DNA of 64,000 bases from Rhodoplanes serenus (GTDB taxonomy: Bacteria > Pseudomonadota > Alphaproteobacteria > Rhizobiales > Xanthobacteraceae), in assembly GCA_009720755.1 (NCBI GenBank), contig WNKV01000001.1, positions 62,001-126,000 of the forward strand, given 5' to 3'. The notes under the pieces were generated by a model that searched no databases, was not told the origin of the DNA, and saw only the letters and a list, made by a program, of their open reading frames with translations. A program made the position numbers and the translations under genes. The first letter of the stretch is position 1, and every line of letters starts with the position of its first letter. Below, piece after piece: positions 9,045-21,617 of this stretch.

Positions 9045-9917
9045 TCAGGCCGCCTCGGCCTCGGTGGCGTCGTCCTCGCCGGCCTTGCCGCCGCGACGCG
9101 GCCCCTTGGCGAGCGCCGCCTCGATCTCCTTCACGGCCTCGGTGTCGGTGATGCGCTGCACCGCCGAGATCTCGCGAGCGAGCCGATCGAGCGCCGCCTC
9201 GTAGAGCTGCCGCTCGCTGTACGACTGCTCCGGCTGGCTCTCCGAGCGATACAGGTCGCGCACCACCTCGGCGATGGCGACGATGTTGCCGGAGTTGATC
9301 TTGGCCTCGTACTCCTGCGCCCGGCGCGACCACATGGTGCGCTTGACGCGCGCCCGGCCCTTGAGGGTCTCCAGCGCCCGCTTGACGATCGGCGGCTCGG
9401 CGAGCTTGCGCATGCCGACGGCCCCGATCTTCGCGGTCGGCACCCGGAGAGTCATCTTGTCCTTGACGAAATTGATGACGAACAATTCGAGCTTGTGGCC
9501 GGCGACTTCCTGTTCCTCGATCGCCGTGATCTGACCCACGCCGTGCGCCGGATACACGATGAACTCGTTGGTCTTGAAGCCTTGACGCTGGGTGGTCTTC
9601 TTGTTGGTCATTCCCTGAACTGCTCCTTCAACCTCCGGCGGCGTGCCGTGGTCTTCCACCCGGGGGCGGGCGGCTGGTTTGGCCGAGGCCTTGGCGGCCG
9701 CCTTGACGGCCGGCTTGGCCGGTCGGGTCGGGGGCTTCTCGGTCTTGGCCGGCTGCTTCGCGGCGGCGCTGCCGCGGCGGACGTGGGCGCGCGTCGTTTT
9801 CGACGTGGCGCGGCGGGCGGCCGCCGTGGTCTTGGCGGACGCCTTGGATGAGGTCTTCACGGTGTTCTTCGCGGTGCTCTTCTTGAGCTTCGCCTTTGGC
9901 CGAGTTTTGCCTGCCAC
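9045..9917 (-). CDS. carD: CarD family transcriptional regulator with a histone H1-like N-terminal tail
   Basis: CarD binds RNA polymerase beta through its N-terminal Tudor-like domain and stabilises open complexes, especially at rRNA promoters. The CarD core starts at residue 103 (MTNKKTTQRQGFKTNEF), with the family signature VYPAHGVGQITAIEEQEV and a helical C-terminal DNA-binding domain. In front lie about 100 residues rich in K, A, T and P, like a histone H1 tail. Lysine codons there are almost all AAG, as expected of real coding sequence. The long form starts at GTG 9917. The ATG at 9611 is preceded by AAGGAG (11 bases) and could give a classical 188-residue protein. Confidence 0.9.
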   Translation of the reverse strand: MAGKTRPKAKLKKSTAKNTVKTSSKASAKTTAAARRATSKTTRAHVRRGSAAAKQPAKTEKPPTRPAKPAVKAAAKASAKPAARPRVEDHGTPPEVEGAVQGMTNKKTTQRQGFKTNEFIVYPAHGVGQITAIEEQEVAGHKLELFVINFVKDKMTLRVPTAKIGAVGMRKLAEPPIVKRALETLKGRARVKRTMWSRRAQEYEAKINSGNIVAIAEVVRDLYRSESQPEQSYSERQLYEAALDRLAREISAVQRITDTEAVKEIEAALAKGPRRGGKAGEDDATEAEAA

Positions 9918-10028
9918 TGTGATCGCGCGCCTTCCTCGCGGACAGACGCGCCTCCGTATGACGGTTCCTCAGGAACGCCCCGAAAAAATATGCTCCCGGG
10001 AGGGAGCGATCGGGACCGTGATCTCATG

Positions 10029-10065
10029 TGTGATGCTTATATATCACATCCGTGGCAAAAAACAA
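10029..10065 (-). promoter_or_regulatory. Candidate carD promoter with operator-like inverted repeat
   Basis: On the minus strand TTGTTT (10060-10065) and TATATA (10038-10043) are spaced 16 bp. The -10 element lies inside an inverted repeat TGTGAT-N8-ATCACA (10029-10048). The region is conspicuously AT-rich against a very GC-rich background. The arms resemble CRP/FNR half-sites but the spacing is longer than the CRP consensus, so the binding protein is unknown. Confidence 0.45.
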
Positions 10066-10166
10066 AGCCGTGCGGTGCGGCATTCGGCCATCACCACACG
10101 GAATGAACATTAAATTTTATTGACTTGGCGGCTATGGAACCCGCCGCCACAACCGACGCGAGAACG

Positions 10167-10502
10167 TCAGTCACCGCTCCCCGGATTGGGCGAGAAGAGC
10201 TGCATCTTGCCGGGCTTGCCGTCCCACTCCTTGGAGTCGGCGGGCGGATCGCGCTTCACCGTGATGTTGGGCCACGCCTTGGCGTGCTCGGCATTGAGGG
10301 TCAGCCACTGCTCGAGGCCCGGCTCGGTGTCCGGCTTGATCGCCTCGGCGGGGCACTCGGGCTCGCACACGCCGCAATCGATGCACTCGTCGGGATGAAT
10401 GACGAGCATGTTCTCGCCTTCATAAAAGCAGTCGACGGGACACACCTCGACGCAGTCCATGTACTTGCACTTAATGCAGTTTTCCGTAACGACGTAGGTC
10501 AT
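10167..10502 (-). CDS. fdxA: Seven-iron ferredoxin FdxA
   Basis: Small electron carrier (111 residues) with one [3Fe-4S] and one [4Fe-4S] cluster. The cysteine motifs are visible: [18 protein letters not shown] at the N terminus, then [16 protein letters not shown]. The C-terminal extension with [15 protein letters not shown] is typical of the alphaproteobacterial FdxA family. The start at MTYVVTENC is the family start; upstream in-frame codons are not used. It lies between carD and the S4 gene, a common order in Hyphomicrobiales. Confidence 0.96.
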   Translation of the reverse strand: MTYVVTENCIKCKYMDCVEVCPVDCFYEGENMLVIHPDECIDCGVCEPECPAEAIKPDTEPGLEQWLTLNAEHAKAWPNITVKRDPPADSKEWDGKPGKMQLFSPNPGSGD

Positions 10503-10682
10503 GCTCGACTCCGGCCGGCCGATTGCGGCCCCGTTTCGGCCTGTGCCTAGCGCATCGCCACCGAGCACGCAAGCGACCCGCGACGACAACCGCCGAACCC
10601 CGGGCTCCGCGCCGGTCGCCGACCCAACGGCCGGCCCTCCGGCCGTCCTGGCGGTCCCCGCGGGGTGGCCTGCCCCGACGAA

Positions 10683-11077
10683 TCACGGCTCGTCGTCCCG
10701 CAGCCGGTCGAGGCTGCGACGGTCCCGCTTGGTGGGGCGGCCGGCGCCGGGATCGCGCTGCGGCCCACGGTCGACCGACGGCTCGGGGGTGGCGCCCGAC
10801 GGGTCCGCCGCCGGTCCCTGCTCCTCGTACAGCCCCACGGTGTCGTCGGCGGAGCCGCGGCGCTCGGCGAAGCCGGTCACGGTCAGCACCCGGACCCGGC
10901 GATCGAGCGCCACGGTGACGACGTCGCCGCGCCGCACGGCCCGGCTCGCCGCGTCGATGCGGACACCGTTGACCCGGACGTGGCCGCCGGCCGCCAGCGC
11001 CGCCGCGGCGCTACGGGTGCGCACCACGCGGGCGTGCCACAGCCACTTGTCGATGCGCTGGCGGTCGGGCGCGTCCG

Positions 11078-11081
<4 letters not shown>
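10683..11081 (-). CDS. S4-domain RNA-binding protein (Hsp15-like), probable CTG start
   Basis: Small RNA-binding protein of the ribosome-associated heat-shock protein 15 type. The S4 core is RIDKWLWHARVVRTRSAAAA followed by GHVRVNGVRI. The core begins upstream of the first ATG/GTG/TTG-type start, a GTG at 11027 that would cut off the conserved RIDKWLWHAR. The only suitable codon upstream is a CTG at 11081. It overlaps the helicase stop as CTGA and follows AAGGAGG by four bases. I therefore extend the gene to 11081, giving 132 residues with a charged C-terminal tail. CTG initiation is inference. Confidence 0.8.
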
Positions 11082-14632
<3,551 letters not shown>

Positions 14633-15177
14633 GTGTCTGACAGCAGGCGTTGCGCCGCCTCAGGAGGCGAGGCGGAGGCGGCGATACGTCCGTCGGGCGA
14701 CGGCGCGGGGCGACTTCAGGGGCGTCATGTCCGGGTCCGTTCCTGTCCGGCGACGCGCCTGGCACGCCGCGATCCCGCGGGATGTCGGTACCCCCGTGGG
14801 GGAAGGCTTCGTCGAGAGGAGCGCCGACATATCTCTCTTAGCCGCTTTCGCCGATGCACTAAAGCCCGGCTGCGGCGGTGCGGCACCCTGGCCCCGAACG
14901 GAGCCCCGAACCCGGCGTCCGCGGTGGCCCGGACACGGTGGAGCGGGCCCCCGGGGCAGGCCCGGCTGTCCCGTTTTGCGACGGTTGTGCGACACGCCGC
15001 TGAATCGCATTAAGCCCTTGGAACGACTCTCGAACGAATCGCGGCCGAATCACTGACTCGTCACCTGTCGGGATTCGTTCTCCCCCACATCTTCCGCCGG
15101 ATCGCCGCGCGACCACCAGATGATGAATCGCTCTCGCCGCTGTCGCAGCGGCGACACCCCGAAGCGTTAACGCCGGG
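14633..15177. other. Intergenic region without a recognisable gene
   Basis: 545 bases between the helicase start and the DUF3108 stop, both on the minus strand. Open frames here are short, overlap each other and lack family motifs. A 9-bp perfect hairpin (TCGCCGCTG / CAGCGGCGA, loop TCG) at 15134-15154 lies 23 bases past the DUF3108 stop and may help terminate it, although no T-tract follows. The helicase promoter should be in the left half; I could not define it. Confidence 0.5.
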
Positions 15178-16044
15178 TCAGGGAACGCGGACGCTGGTCG
15201 GGGTCGCGCGCGGCCCACCGCCGGCGCTGGAGACGAATTGGGTGGCCTGGAGAACGCCGAGGCCGAACGGGGTGGGCACCGAGATCTTGTAGGGCACCAC
15301 CACGCGGGTGCCGGCGACCGGCGCCATCCACGCCTCGATCTCGCGCTGGCGGGTCAGATAGGTGATCGCCGGCCGGTCCGGGATGTAGCCGGCGATCGGC
15401 GTGAACTGCACGGCGCACACCGCCACCGGCCCCTCGTAGCCGCGCTCCGAACGCACCTGATCCATGCGCTTGAAGGCGAGCTGGAGATCGAAGCGCATGC
15501 GGCCGTCGAACACCGCCAGCGTGCGGTTGCAGGCCTCGGGTCCGACCGCCTGGCCGTTGCCGGGAACGCGCAGCAGCGCCGCGCTCATCGGGTCGATGAC
15601 GCCACGGCGATGCGCTTCCGTCACCGGCAGCCGCTCCGGCTGGGGCGGCGACGGCGGCTCCACCGAGATGTCCTTGACCACGCCGTTCTGAAGAACGATC
15701 CGCAGCTCCTCGGACTTCTTCTCGGCCACCAGGCTCGAAGCATAGGTGGAGGGCGACAAGTTGCCGTTGCGGACATGGCCGCGCGAGGCGCTGGAGCCCT
15801 GGCCGCTGGCGAACAGCCGCACGATGCCGGAGGTGGTGCCGCTCGCAGCCGCCGTGTACTGGTCGTCGGCGATGTCGATCACCCAGGCGCCGCGACCGAT
15901 CGGAATGCCGGCGAGGGTCGCCACATAGCGGGCGTCGAGCTTGCCCTGGGCGGCGCAGGGCACCGGGACGGCGGCGAGGCCGAGCAGCAGGACGGCGGCC
16001 GCGGCGGCGATGGATCGCGGACGGGGACGGGACAAGAGCCGCAC
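15178..16044 (-). CDS. DUF3108 domain-containing secreted protein
   Basis: About 288 residues. An N-terminal signal peptide ([18 protein letters not shown], then PCAAQ) precedes a beta-rich domain beginning [17 protein letters not shown], typical of DUF3108 proteins, which are periplasmic and of unknown function. The domain continues to [16 protein letters not shown] near the end. The GTG at 16044 is the last start before the signal peptide and is chosen for that reason. Upstream in-frame codons run through degenerate tandem repeats. A gene of this family next to rpmB is common in Hyphomicrobiales. Confidence 0.8.
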   Translation of the reverse strand: MRLLSRPRPRSIAAAAAVLLLGLAAVPVPCAAQGKLDARYVATLAGIPIGRGAWVIDIADDQYTAAASGTTSGIVRLFASGQGSSASRGHVRNGNLSPSTYASSLVAEKKSEELRIVLQNGVVKDISVEPPSPPQPERLPVTEAHRRGVIDPMSAALLRVPGNGQAVGPEACNRTLAVFDGRMRFDLQLAFKRMDQVRSERGYEGPVAVCAVQFTPIAGYIPDRPAITYLTRQREIEAWMAPVAGTRVVVPYKISVPTPFGLGVLQATQFVSSAGGGPRATPTSVRVP

Positions 16045-16080
16045 CGCGCCGGAGAGCGGCGGTGCCGAAGCGGCGTGAAG

Positions 16081-16166
16081 TACGCGATCGGTCAATACGC
16101 GATCTGGCGGCACGCGGTCGGACAGCACGCGAATGGTCGGGTCCTCGCGAATGGTCGGGTCCTCGC
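16081..16166. repeat. Degenerate 15-nt (x4) and perfect 18-nt (x2) tandem repeats
   Basis: Four 15-base units starting with TACGCGATC, TACGCGATC, CACGCGGTC and CACGCGAAT occupy 16081-16140. They run into an exact 18-base duplication (GAATGGTCGGGTCCTCGC) at 16131-16166. They lie in the 429-base divergent region between the DUF3108 gene and rpmB. I see no other gene there. Confidence 0.8.
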
Positions 16167-16360
16167 GGGCGACGGTGACGATGGCGGCAGCCCGTTCTGT
16201 GTCGAGGCCGAATACGTCCTTTCTATGATGCGCCGGGGGAGTGGGCGGCTGGCGAATCGGGTGCCGCGGGACCGGCCGAAGCGACCCGTCGATCGCCGGA
16301 GAGCACCGTCCGGAGACCCCCGAAAAGGCTGGCGCAGGGAGGTGCCGGCGCGGACGCGCC

Positions 16361-16389
16361 TTGACGCTGCCGGCGGCTGTCTCTATAGG
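16361..16389 (+). promoter_or_regulatory. Candidate sigma-70 promoter of rpmB
   Basis: TTGACG (16361-16366) and TATAGG (16384-16389) are separated by 17 bp and sit 85 bases upstream of the rpmB start. This is a near-consensus promoter in an otherwise GC-rich region. Confidence 0.6.
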
Positions 16390-16473
16390 TCCGCGGTCCC
16401 GCTCAGCCCGCCTCGCGGTACTCGCACGCGCGCGCGTGAGGCAGAGGTATTTCGAGAGATCATCGAGGTTTCC

Positions 16474-16770
16474 ATGTCGCGACGATGCGAACTGACCGGA
16501 AAGGGGGCGCTCGTCGGCCACACGGTCAGCCACTCCAACATCAAGACCAAGCGCCGCTTCCTGCCCAACCTGGTCAATGTGACGTTGCAGTCGGAGGCGC
16601 TCGGCCGCAGCGTGCGGCTGCGCATCTCGGCCAACGCCCTCAAGAGCGTCGACCACCGTGGCGGTCTCGACGCCTTCCTGCTGAAGGCCCGGGACGGCGA
16701 GCTGTCGCCGCGGGCGCTGCTGCTGAAGCGGCAGGTCTCCAAGAAGGTCGCCGCGCCGGCCGCGAGCTGA
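16474..16770 (+). CDS. rpmB: 50S ribosomal protein L28
   Basis: 98-residue ribosomal protein of the large subunit, normal length for alphaproteobacteria. It begins [20 protein letters not shown] and contains [12 protein letters not shown], both diagnostic of L28. The start is the ATG in front of SRRCELTG; the longer open frame upstream is not coding. This gene marks the left border of the photosynthesis cluster, whose first gene (puhE) ends 331 bases downstream on the other strand. Confidence 0.97.
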   Translation: MSRRCELTGKGALVGHTVSHSNIKTKRRFLPNLVNVTLQSEALGRSVRLRISANALKSVDHRGGLDAFLLKARDGELSPRALLLKRQVSKKVAAPAAS

Positions 16771-16826
16771 TCTTCGGTTCCGGCCCGCGCCGCGGTCGCG
16801 GCCGATCCGAGACAAGTCGATCCGAG

Positions 16827-16855
16827 ACGCCCCGTGCGAGCCTTCGCCGGGGCGT
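16827..16855 (+). terminator. Candidate rpmB terminator
   Basis: Perfect 8-bp stem ACGCCCCG / CGGGGCGT with a loop that can itself pair (GCGA/TCGC), followed by TTGTCGT. It lies 56 bases past the rpmB stop. The T-tract is weak. The remaining bases up to 17101 show no gene. Confidence 0.55.
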
Positions 16856-17101
16856 TGTCGTATGTGGGTGGCGCCCTGCCCCTGTCGGCCGATCGTGTCG
16901 CGAACGACCGTTGCAGCGCCACGCGCGCTGGGGCGCCTCTCCACCTTCGAGGGAAGGGTCCGTCGATCAGCGCAGGGGTCTCGCGCCCGGAGGCAACCGC
17001 GCCGAGGCGAAATCCCAAGCGTCCCGACACGGCGCCCTGCCCCGGCGGCGGCGCCCCGGACGGTCGAAGGACCGCGCGGCGACGCGAGCACCCCGGCGAC
17101 G

Positions 17102-18250
17102 CTACCGTCCCGGCGGGCGGGCGGTGCGCAGTGATGCGGCCGGCACGGGCACCGCCGTCGCGACGGGGGCCGGAACGGGTGCCGGCACCGGGGCCGGAAC
17201 GGCGGTGGCGGACGAGCGGCCACGGCCCTCGCTCAGGCGCCCCTCGCTCAGGCGAGCCTCGGGCGCACGATCGAGCGCCACCGTGAGCGTCGTGCCGTCG
17301 CTGCGGATCACCCGACTGATTTTTCGGGTCCTGGCCGGCGCCGTGGCGCTCGCGGCCGGATCGGCGACCGCGAAAGGGGTGGCGTCGTCATCGCCCACGC
17401 GGGTCCGCCCGCCCGCATCGACGCGCCCGCCCGCCCGGGGGCCGGCGCGCCGCGAGCCGCCGCGACGCGGATCGAGCCGACGGAACCATTCGCGCGACTT
17501 CAGCCCCCAGCGCCACAGCGGCACCACCGACATCGGCAGCACCAGGAACCAGTGCTCCAGGATGGCGAGGGTCATCAGGGTGGCCACGAAGGTGAGCCCG
17601 GCCGCCTGGTGCGGATCGGTGCCGGCGATCTGCACCGCCTGATACACCAGCACGGTCGCCACCACGGTCGACGCCGTCACGGTCCACGGAAACAGCCAGT
17701 TCATCGGCCGCTTGCGGAAGAAGCCCTTCATGTAGGCGAGATGATCGGGCAGGAACTCCTCGGTGAGATTGGGCACGCCGAGGAAGATGTTGAGCTTGGC
17801 CGAGAGCCGCATCAACCACAGGATCATGAAGGTCCAGGTGCCGACCTGGTTGGGCTCGCCCCAGCTCATCGCCACCACCAGCACGGCCGAGATCAGAATC
17901 CCGATCTCGTGATACAGGATCGTCTCGACCGCGTGGACGAAGTGGCGGAAGCCCTTGCAGTCCGGCGGGCACGGCTCGGTGCGCGGCCCCGTCACGTAGC
18001 CCATCAGGAACGTGATCTCGTTGAAGCCCCAGACGATCAGGCCGCAGGTGAAGGTGCAGTAGGCGCCGAACACGCTCATGTCGCGGCTCGACGCCCACAG
18101 GCCCCACAGGGCGAGCCCGTAGAGCACCGCCGCGCCGGCGACGCTCCACGGAAACGTCTTCCGCGGCAGCCCGTCCAGGAACATGATGATCCCGGTCGAG
18201 AACCACCACACGAACAGCGTGTAGAGGATCGGGATGCCGTATTCGACCAC
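17102..18250 (-). CDS. puhE: Photosynthetic complex assembly protein PuhE, with C-terminal extension
   Basis: Polytopic membrane protein (382 residues) of the PuhE/DUF3623 family, needed for normal reaction-centre and bacteriochlorophyll assembly. Several membrane helices are visible, the first two being YGIPILYTLFVWWFSTGIIM and VAGAAVLYGLALWGLWA. The conserved core ends near residue 255 (WRWGLKSREWFRRLDPRRGG). The last ~125 residues are low-complexity and rich in R, A, P and V, ending in PAPVPAPVPAPVATAVPVPA. They include a duplicated RLSEG pentad from a 15-nt tandem repeat. GTG 18250 is the start, 19 bases after acsF. Confidence 0.9.
   Translation of the reverse strand: MVEYGIPILYTLFVWWFSTGIIMFLDGLPRKTFPWSVAGAAVLYGLALWGLWASSRDMSVFGAYCTFTCGLIVWGFNEITFLMGYVTGPRTEPCPPDCKGFRHFVHAVETILYHEIGILISAVLVVAMSWGEPNQVGTWTFMILWLMRLSAKLNIFLGVPNLTEEFLPDHLAYMKGFFRKRPMNWLFPWTVTASTVVATVLVYQAVQIAGTDPHQAAGLTFVATLMTLAILEHWFLVLPMSVVPLWRWGLKSREWFRRLDPRRGGSRRAGPRAGGRVDAGGRTRVGDDDATPFAVADPAASATAPARTRKISRVIRSDGTTLTVALDRAPEARLSEGRLSEGRGRSSATAVPAPVPAPVPAPVATAVPVPAASLRTARPPGR
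17226..17255. repeat. 15-nt tandem duplication inside the puhE tail
   Basis: Units CCCTCGCTCAGGCGC and CCCTCGCTCAGGCGA, followed by a diverged third copy. On the puhE strand they encode RLSEG-RLSEG. Confidence 0.8.
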
Positions 18251-18269
18251 GCGCTGAGGTCCTCGTGCT

Positions 18270-19334
18270 CTACCAGGCGGGGGCCAGACGGACCCGCTCC
18301 GGCAAGGTGTTGGGCTTGGTGGGAAGAAGGTAGAGCCGCAGCAGCGTCCACGCCCCGGCCGCGCCGAGACGCAGCCGCGTGAACGCCGCCCCGACACCAC
18401 CGCGCGCCCGCGCCGCGGCGCCCTCCTCGGCGATCCGCCACAGCCGGTCGAGCCCGGCGCGGAACTCCGGCCGGTCGATGTCCAGCTCGAGCGGAAATAC
18501 CTGGCGGGAGATCTGGGTGGTCTTGCGGAACACCTCGAAGTCGTAGGTGGTCGGGTCGACCCCGATCGCCTTGTGGAACTCCGGCCGCATGTGGTCGCGC
18601 ACATACATGGTGGCGAACACGGCGAGCAGGAAGAACCTGATCCACAGCCTGTTGAGCCCGCTGATCAGCGTCGGGTCGGCGCGCATCAGCAGCGCGAACG
18701 CCTCGCCATGGCGGAACTCGTCGTTGCACCACTTCTCGAACCACTTGAAGATCGGATGGAAGCGCCGATCCGGGTGGCTTTCGAGCTGGCGATAGATGGT
18801 GATGTAGCGGGCGTAGCCGATCTTCTCCGACAGGTAGGTGGCGTAGAAGATGAACTTCGGTCGGAAGTAGGTGTACTTCTTGGCGCGGCTGAGAAAGCCG
18901 AGATCGACCCCGATGCCGAAGTCCTTCAGCGCGTCGTTGATGAAGCCGGCGTGGCGCGCCTCGTCGCGGCTCATATAGGTGAAGAGATCGCGCACCTCGG
19001 GGTTCTTGATGCGCTTCTTGATCTCGGCATAGAGCACGCAGCCGGAGAACTCGGCGGTGAGCGACGACACCAGAAAGTCGACGAACTCCTGGCGCAGCCC
19101 CTCGGGCAGCGCGTCGAGATCGGCCTTCCACTCGTCGTCGCGGGTGAAGTGGCCCTTGTTGTGGTCGGCGCGCAGCTCGGCCAGCATCGCGTCCCACTCG
19201 GCCTTCACGGCGCCGACGTCGATGCGGTCCATCGCGGCGTAATCGGTGGTGTAGAAGCGCGGGCTGAGGATCGTGTCCTCGCGAGCCTGCGACGTGGTGG
19301 AGCTGTGCCCCACTCCGCCTTCCATGGTGATCAT
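18270..19334 (-). CDS. acsF: Mg-protoporphyrin IX monomethyl ester oxidative cyclase
   Basis: Oxygen-dependent di-iron cyclase that forms ring E of bacteriochlorophyll (354 residues). Di-iron ligand motifs are visible: [19 protein letters not shown], the ExxH in [12 protein letters not shown] and the second ExxH in [14 protein letters not shown]. The start at MITMEGG is preceded by GGGAGG at a good distance. It overlaps the stop of the upstream 100-residue ORF by 4 bases. The oxygen-independent counterpart bchE is also in this cluster (59.5 kb), so ring E can be made with or without oxygen. Confidence 0.97.
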   Translation of the reverse strand: MITMEGGVGHSSTTSQAREDTILSPRFYTTDYAAMDRIDVGAVKAEWDAMLAELRADHNKGHFTRDDEWKADLDALPEGLRQEFVDFLVSSLTAEFSGCVLYAEIKKRIKNPEVRDLFTYMSRDEARHAGFINDALKDFGIGVDLGFLSRAKKYTYFRPKFIFYATYLSEKIGYARYITIYRQLESHPDRRFHPIFKWFEKWCNDEFRHGEAFALLMRADPTLISGLNRLWIRFFLLAVFATMYVRDHMRPEFHKAIGVDPTTYDFEVFRKTTQISRQVFPLELDIDRPEFRAGLDRLWRIAEEGAAARARGGVGAAFTRLRLGAAGAWTLLRLYLLPTKPNTLPERVRLAPAW

Positions 19335-19633
19335 CGCGTCCTCCCGGGGGAAAAGCCGACCTCGTACAGCTCGGTCAGCTCGAAGTACCCGGCGAGGCGC
19401 GCCCACAGGCGCTCGAACCGTCCGGCCAGGACCACGGTGGCCCGGGTGTGGACGATGCTGCTCTCGCCGAACGGGATCGACGTCGGGGCGTCGTGGACGA
19501 TCACCTCGTCGCCCGGCGCGATCTCTATCCCGTGGAGATCCACATGTGCGTGAAGGCTGTCGGCGGTGCGCTCGATCTCGACCGTGCACGGCACCTCGAC
19601 GACGCGGCGCCCGCGCTTCCATGCGCCGATCAT
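19331..19633 (-). CDS. Conserved small protein between puhC and acsF
   Basis: 100 residues, soluble, beta-rich (for example [20 protein letters not shown]). No signal peptide or membrane helix is visible. It overlaps puhC by 4 bases (ATGA) and acsF by 4 bases (ATGA), so it is translated as part of the puh-acsF operon. Small ORFs of similar size occur at the same place in other Hyphomicrobiales PGCs, to my knowledge without a defined function. The position suggests a role in pigment synthesis or complex assembly, but that is inference. Confidence 0.85.
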   Translation of the reverse strand: MIGAWKRGRRVVEVPCTVEIERTADSLHAHVDLHGIEIAPGDEVIVHDAPTSIPFGESSIVHTRATVVLAGRFERLWARLAGYFELTELYEVGFSPGRTR

Positions 19634-20097
19634 CGGGCCGCGTCCCGCCGCTGGAGAAGCTTGGCGAACACCTCGGCATTGGTGGCGCCGAACGCCGTCA
19701 GCTCGACCTGACGGCCGGTGGTGGCGTCGGCGAGCGACAGGCGGCCGTCGGCCCACTGGGTGAGCCGGAACGGCGGCTCGACGCCGACGTCCTGGCGCTT
19801 GCGGTCGCGGGCGAAGCCGCGCAGCGTGCCGCGCACGAATCCGTTGGTGCCGGGCGGCAGCACGGCGACGACGCTGTCGTCATCGCCGGCCTGCACCACG
19901 ACGGCGCCGTCGGCACGGTCGACGAAGCGCAGGTCGCGCGCCGCCACCACGGTCTCGGACGCGACCCCGGAGGGGGTCGCGGCCGGCGTCGTGCCGGTCA
20001 CCCGGGCAACCCCGACGGCGATCAGCACGAAGGCCAGAAGGGCCGCCGCACCGAACAGCGGGCCGCGGGGGAACGGCCGTTGCGCGAGGTCGCTCAT
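19630..20097 (-). CDS. puhC: Photosynthetic complex assembly protein PuhC
   Basis: Single-span membrane protein (155 residues). A short cytoplasmic N terminus ([12 protein letters not shown]) is followed by one helix, [20 protein letters not shown], and a periplasmic beta-rich domain containing [14 protein letters not shown] and RGFARDRKR, the recognisable PuhC core. PuhC helps organise the reaction centre-LH1 core. The start is placed at the ATG at 20097, 13 bases after puhB ends. Confidence 0.92.
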   Translation of the reverse strand: MSDLAQRPFPRGPLFGAAALLAFVLIAVGVARVTGTTPAATPSGVASETVVAARDLRFVDRADGAVVVQAGDDDSVVAVLPPGTNGFVRGTLRGFARDRKRQDVGVEPPFRLTQWADGRLSLADATTGRQVELTAFGATNAEVFAKLLQRRDAAR

Positions 20098-20110
20098 GAG
20101 GCGCTCCGTG

Positions 20111-20818
20111 TCAGGCCGCCGCGCTCGAGGCGGACGGCCGATCGGGTGTCTCGGTATCGGGTGTCGCGGCCGAGGTGCTCGGGTCGCGGGTGGCCGCGCC
20201 CGGCTCGTCGCCGGGCGGCGCCACGGCGGGTGCCCGCTCGGCGATCGACGTCTTGAGGGCGCCCGCCAGCAGGGCGGCGACCTCCTGGGCATCGGCGACG
20301 ACACGCAGCATCGGCTCGGTCTTCTTCAGCCGCCACGGCCGGGCATGCGGCCACAGCACCGGATAGGCGATCTTGGTGCCGCCCGTGAGGGTGACCGGGA
20401 TGTCGCCCGAGCCGTCACGGTAGAGGCGCAGCGCCGCCGCCCCGATGTGCTTGAACGGAAGGTTCAAGGTCATCGGGAAGGCGACGCCGTATTGCAGGAT
20501 CAGGCGGCGCGACGTGATGGTGTAGGTCGTGGTCCGCCTGACCAGAAGCGCGAACAGCCCCAGGATGCCGAGCGCGGCGAGCGCGAGCGGCACCACCCAC
20601 AAGGCCGCCACGACGGCATCCACGAGGGAGCCGCCGTCCAGATAGGTCGCCGTGCCGAACCACAGGACGACCGCCGCGAAATACACGGCGACCTTCCGGA
20701 CGTGGAAGACATGCACGGCGAGGGGCCAGGCGAGCGGCCCGCCCCGCCAGAGGATCGTCTCCCCGTCGGGAAGCGCCTCCGGCAGGGGTCGAGGTGCCCA
20801 GGGCCGGAACGGCGTCAC
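20111..20818 (-). CDS. puhB: Photosynthetic complex assembly protein PuhB
   Basis: Membrane protein (235 residues) with two or three helices near residues 40-95 and a PH-like (YdbT-type) domain containing TTTYTITSRRLILQYGVAF. PuhB assists reaction-centre assembly and dimerises in Rhodobacter. It starts at GTG 20818, overlapping the puhA stop as GTGA. The C-terminal ~40 residues are disordered and include a duplicated 15-nt unit at 20141-20170. Confidence 0.93.
   Translation of the reverse strand: MTPFRPWAPRPLPEALPDGETILWRGGPLAWPLAVHVFHVRKVAVYFAAVVLWFGTATYLDGGSLVDAVVAALWVVPLALAALGILGLFALLVRRTTTYTITSRRLILQYGVAFPMTLNLPFKHIGAAALRLYRDGSGDIPVTLTGGTKIAYPVLWPHARPWRLKKTEPMLRVVADAQEVAALLAGALKTSIAERAPAVAPPGDEPGAATRDPSTSAATPDTETPDRPSASSAAA
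20141..20170. repeat. 15-nt tandem duplication at the puhB 3' end
   Basis: Units ATCGGGTGTCTCGGT and ATCGGGTGTCGCGGC stand head to tail inside the last ~20 codons of puhB. Confidence 0.75.
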
Positions 20819-21594
20819 AGCAGCGGCTCCACGCGGGTCGCGACGCTGTAGGTCCGGCCGCCACCGAAGTAGCCGCAGATCTTGTCCTCTTCGAGCGCGG
20901 TGATCTGGTTCGGGCTCTTGATGCTCGGCACGCCGGCGAACTGCGCCGCCGTGAGGGCATCGACCTCGAGCTCCTTGGTGGCCGCGTTGACGTTGGCGAA
21001 CACGTACGGGACGAGCACGTTACGGCCGCCCTTGCCGAGCGACACCTCGTAGTAGCGGACCAGCGGCTCGGCCAGGTCGATCCACAGCTCGGTGACCTTG
21101 CCGGCGATCTGGCCGTCGCCCGCGACGACGTTCCAGCCGCGCGGATCGGGATCGTTCTCCTCGACCCAATGGTCCTCGGCGACGCGCATCGGCACGACGC
21201 GGTTCTCGCCCGCCCAGGTGAGGTCGGGCGTGTCGGCGCGCTGCGCCCAGGCGGCCGGGCCGACGCCGTCACGCATGGCATCGCCGACCGGCTCGAACGG
21301 GGCGCCGAGATGGGCACCGGGCTTCAGGCGGGTGTCGACCGGAACCGGCGCGCTGCTCGGCACCGTCACGGTCTTGCCGTCGTGGAGCAGATAGGTCTTG
21401 GGCGGCGGCGGGGCCGGCCAGCCCTGCACGAGGATCTGGCCGCCCGACGCGACGGTGCGGTCGGAGTCGAGCGGATAGCCCTCGCGCTTGTCCTCGCGCC
21501 GGAGATAGAAAATCAGCCCGGCGAAAAAGATCCAGAAAGCGTAGAGAACGACTTGGGCGACATCCATGTAGCCAGTGAAGGCGCCGGTTTGCAT
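20815..21594 (-). CDS. puhA: Photosynthetic reaction centre H subunit
   Basis: 259 residues. One N-terminal membrane helix (MDVAQVVLYAFWIFFAGLIF) is followed by LRREDKREGYPLDSD and a cytoplasmic beta-barrel domain with WVEENDPDPRGWNVVAGDG and GKVTELWIDLAEPLVRYYEV, all typical of PuhA. The H subunit caps the L/M core and guides protons to QB. It is followed immediately by puhB and preceded by lhaA, as in other purple bacteria. Confidence 0.98.
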   Translation of the reverse strand: MQTGAFTGYMDVAQVVLYAFWIFFAGLIFYLRREDKREGYPLDSDRTVASGGQILVQGWPAPPPPKTYLLHDGKTVTVPSSAPVPVDTRLKPGAHLGAPFEPVGDAMRDGVGPAAWAQRADTPDLTWAGENRVVPMRVAEDHWVEENDPDPRGWNVVAGDGQIAGKVTELWIDLAEPLVRYYEVSLGKGGRNVLVPYVFANVNAATKELEVDALTAAQFAGVPSIKSPNQITALEEDKICGYFGGGRTYSVATRVEPLL

Positions 21595-21617
21595 GAAAGA
21601 CCTCCGCGCAATGACGG

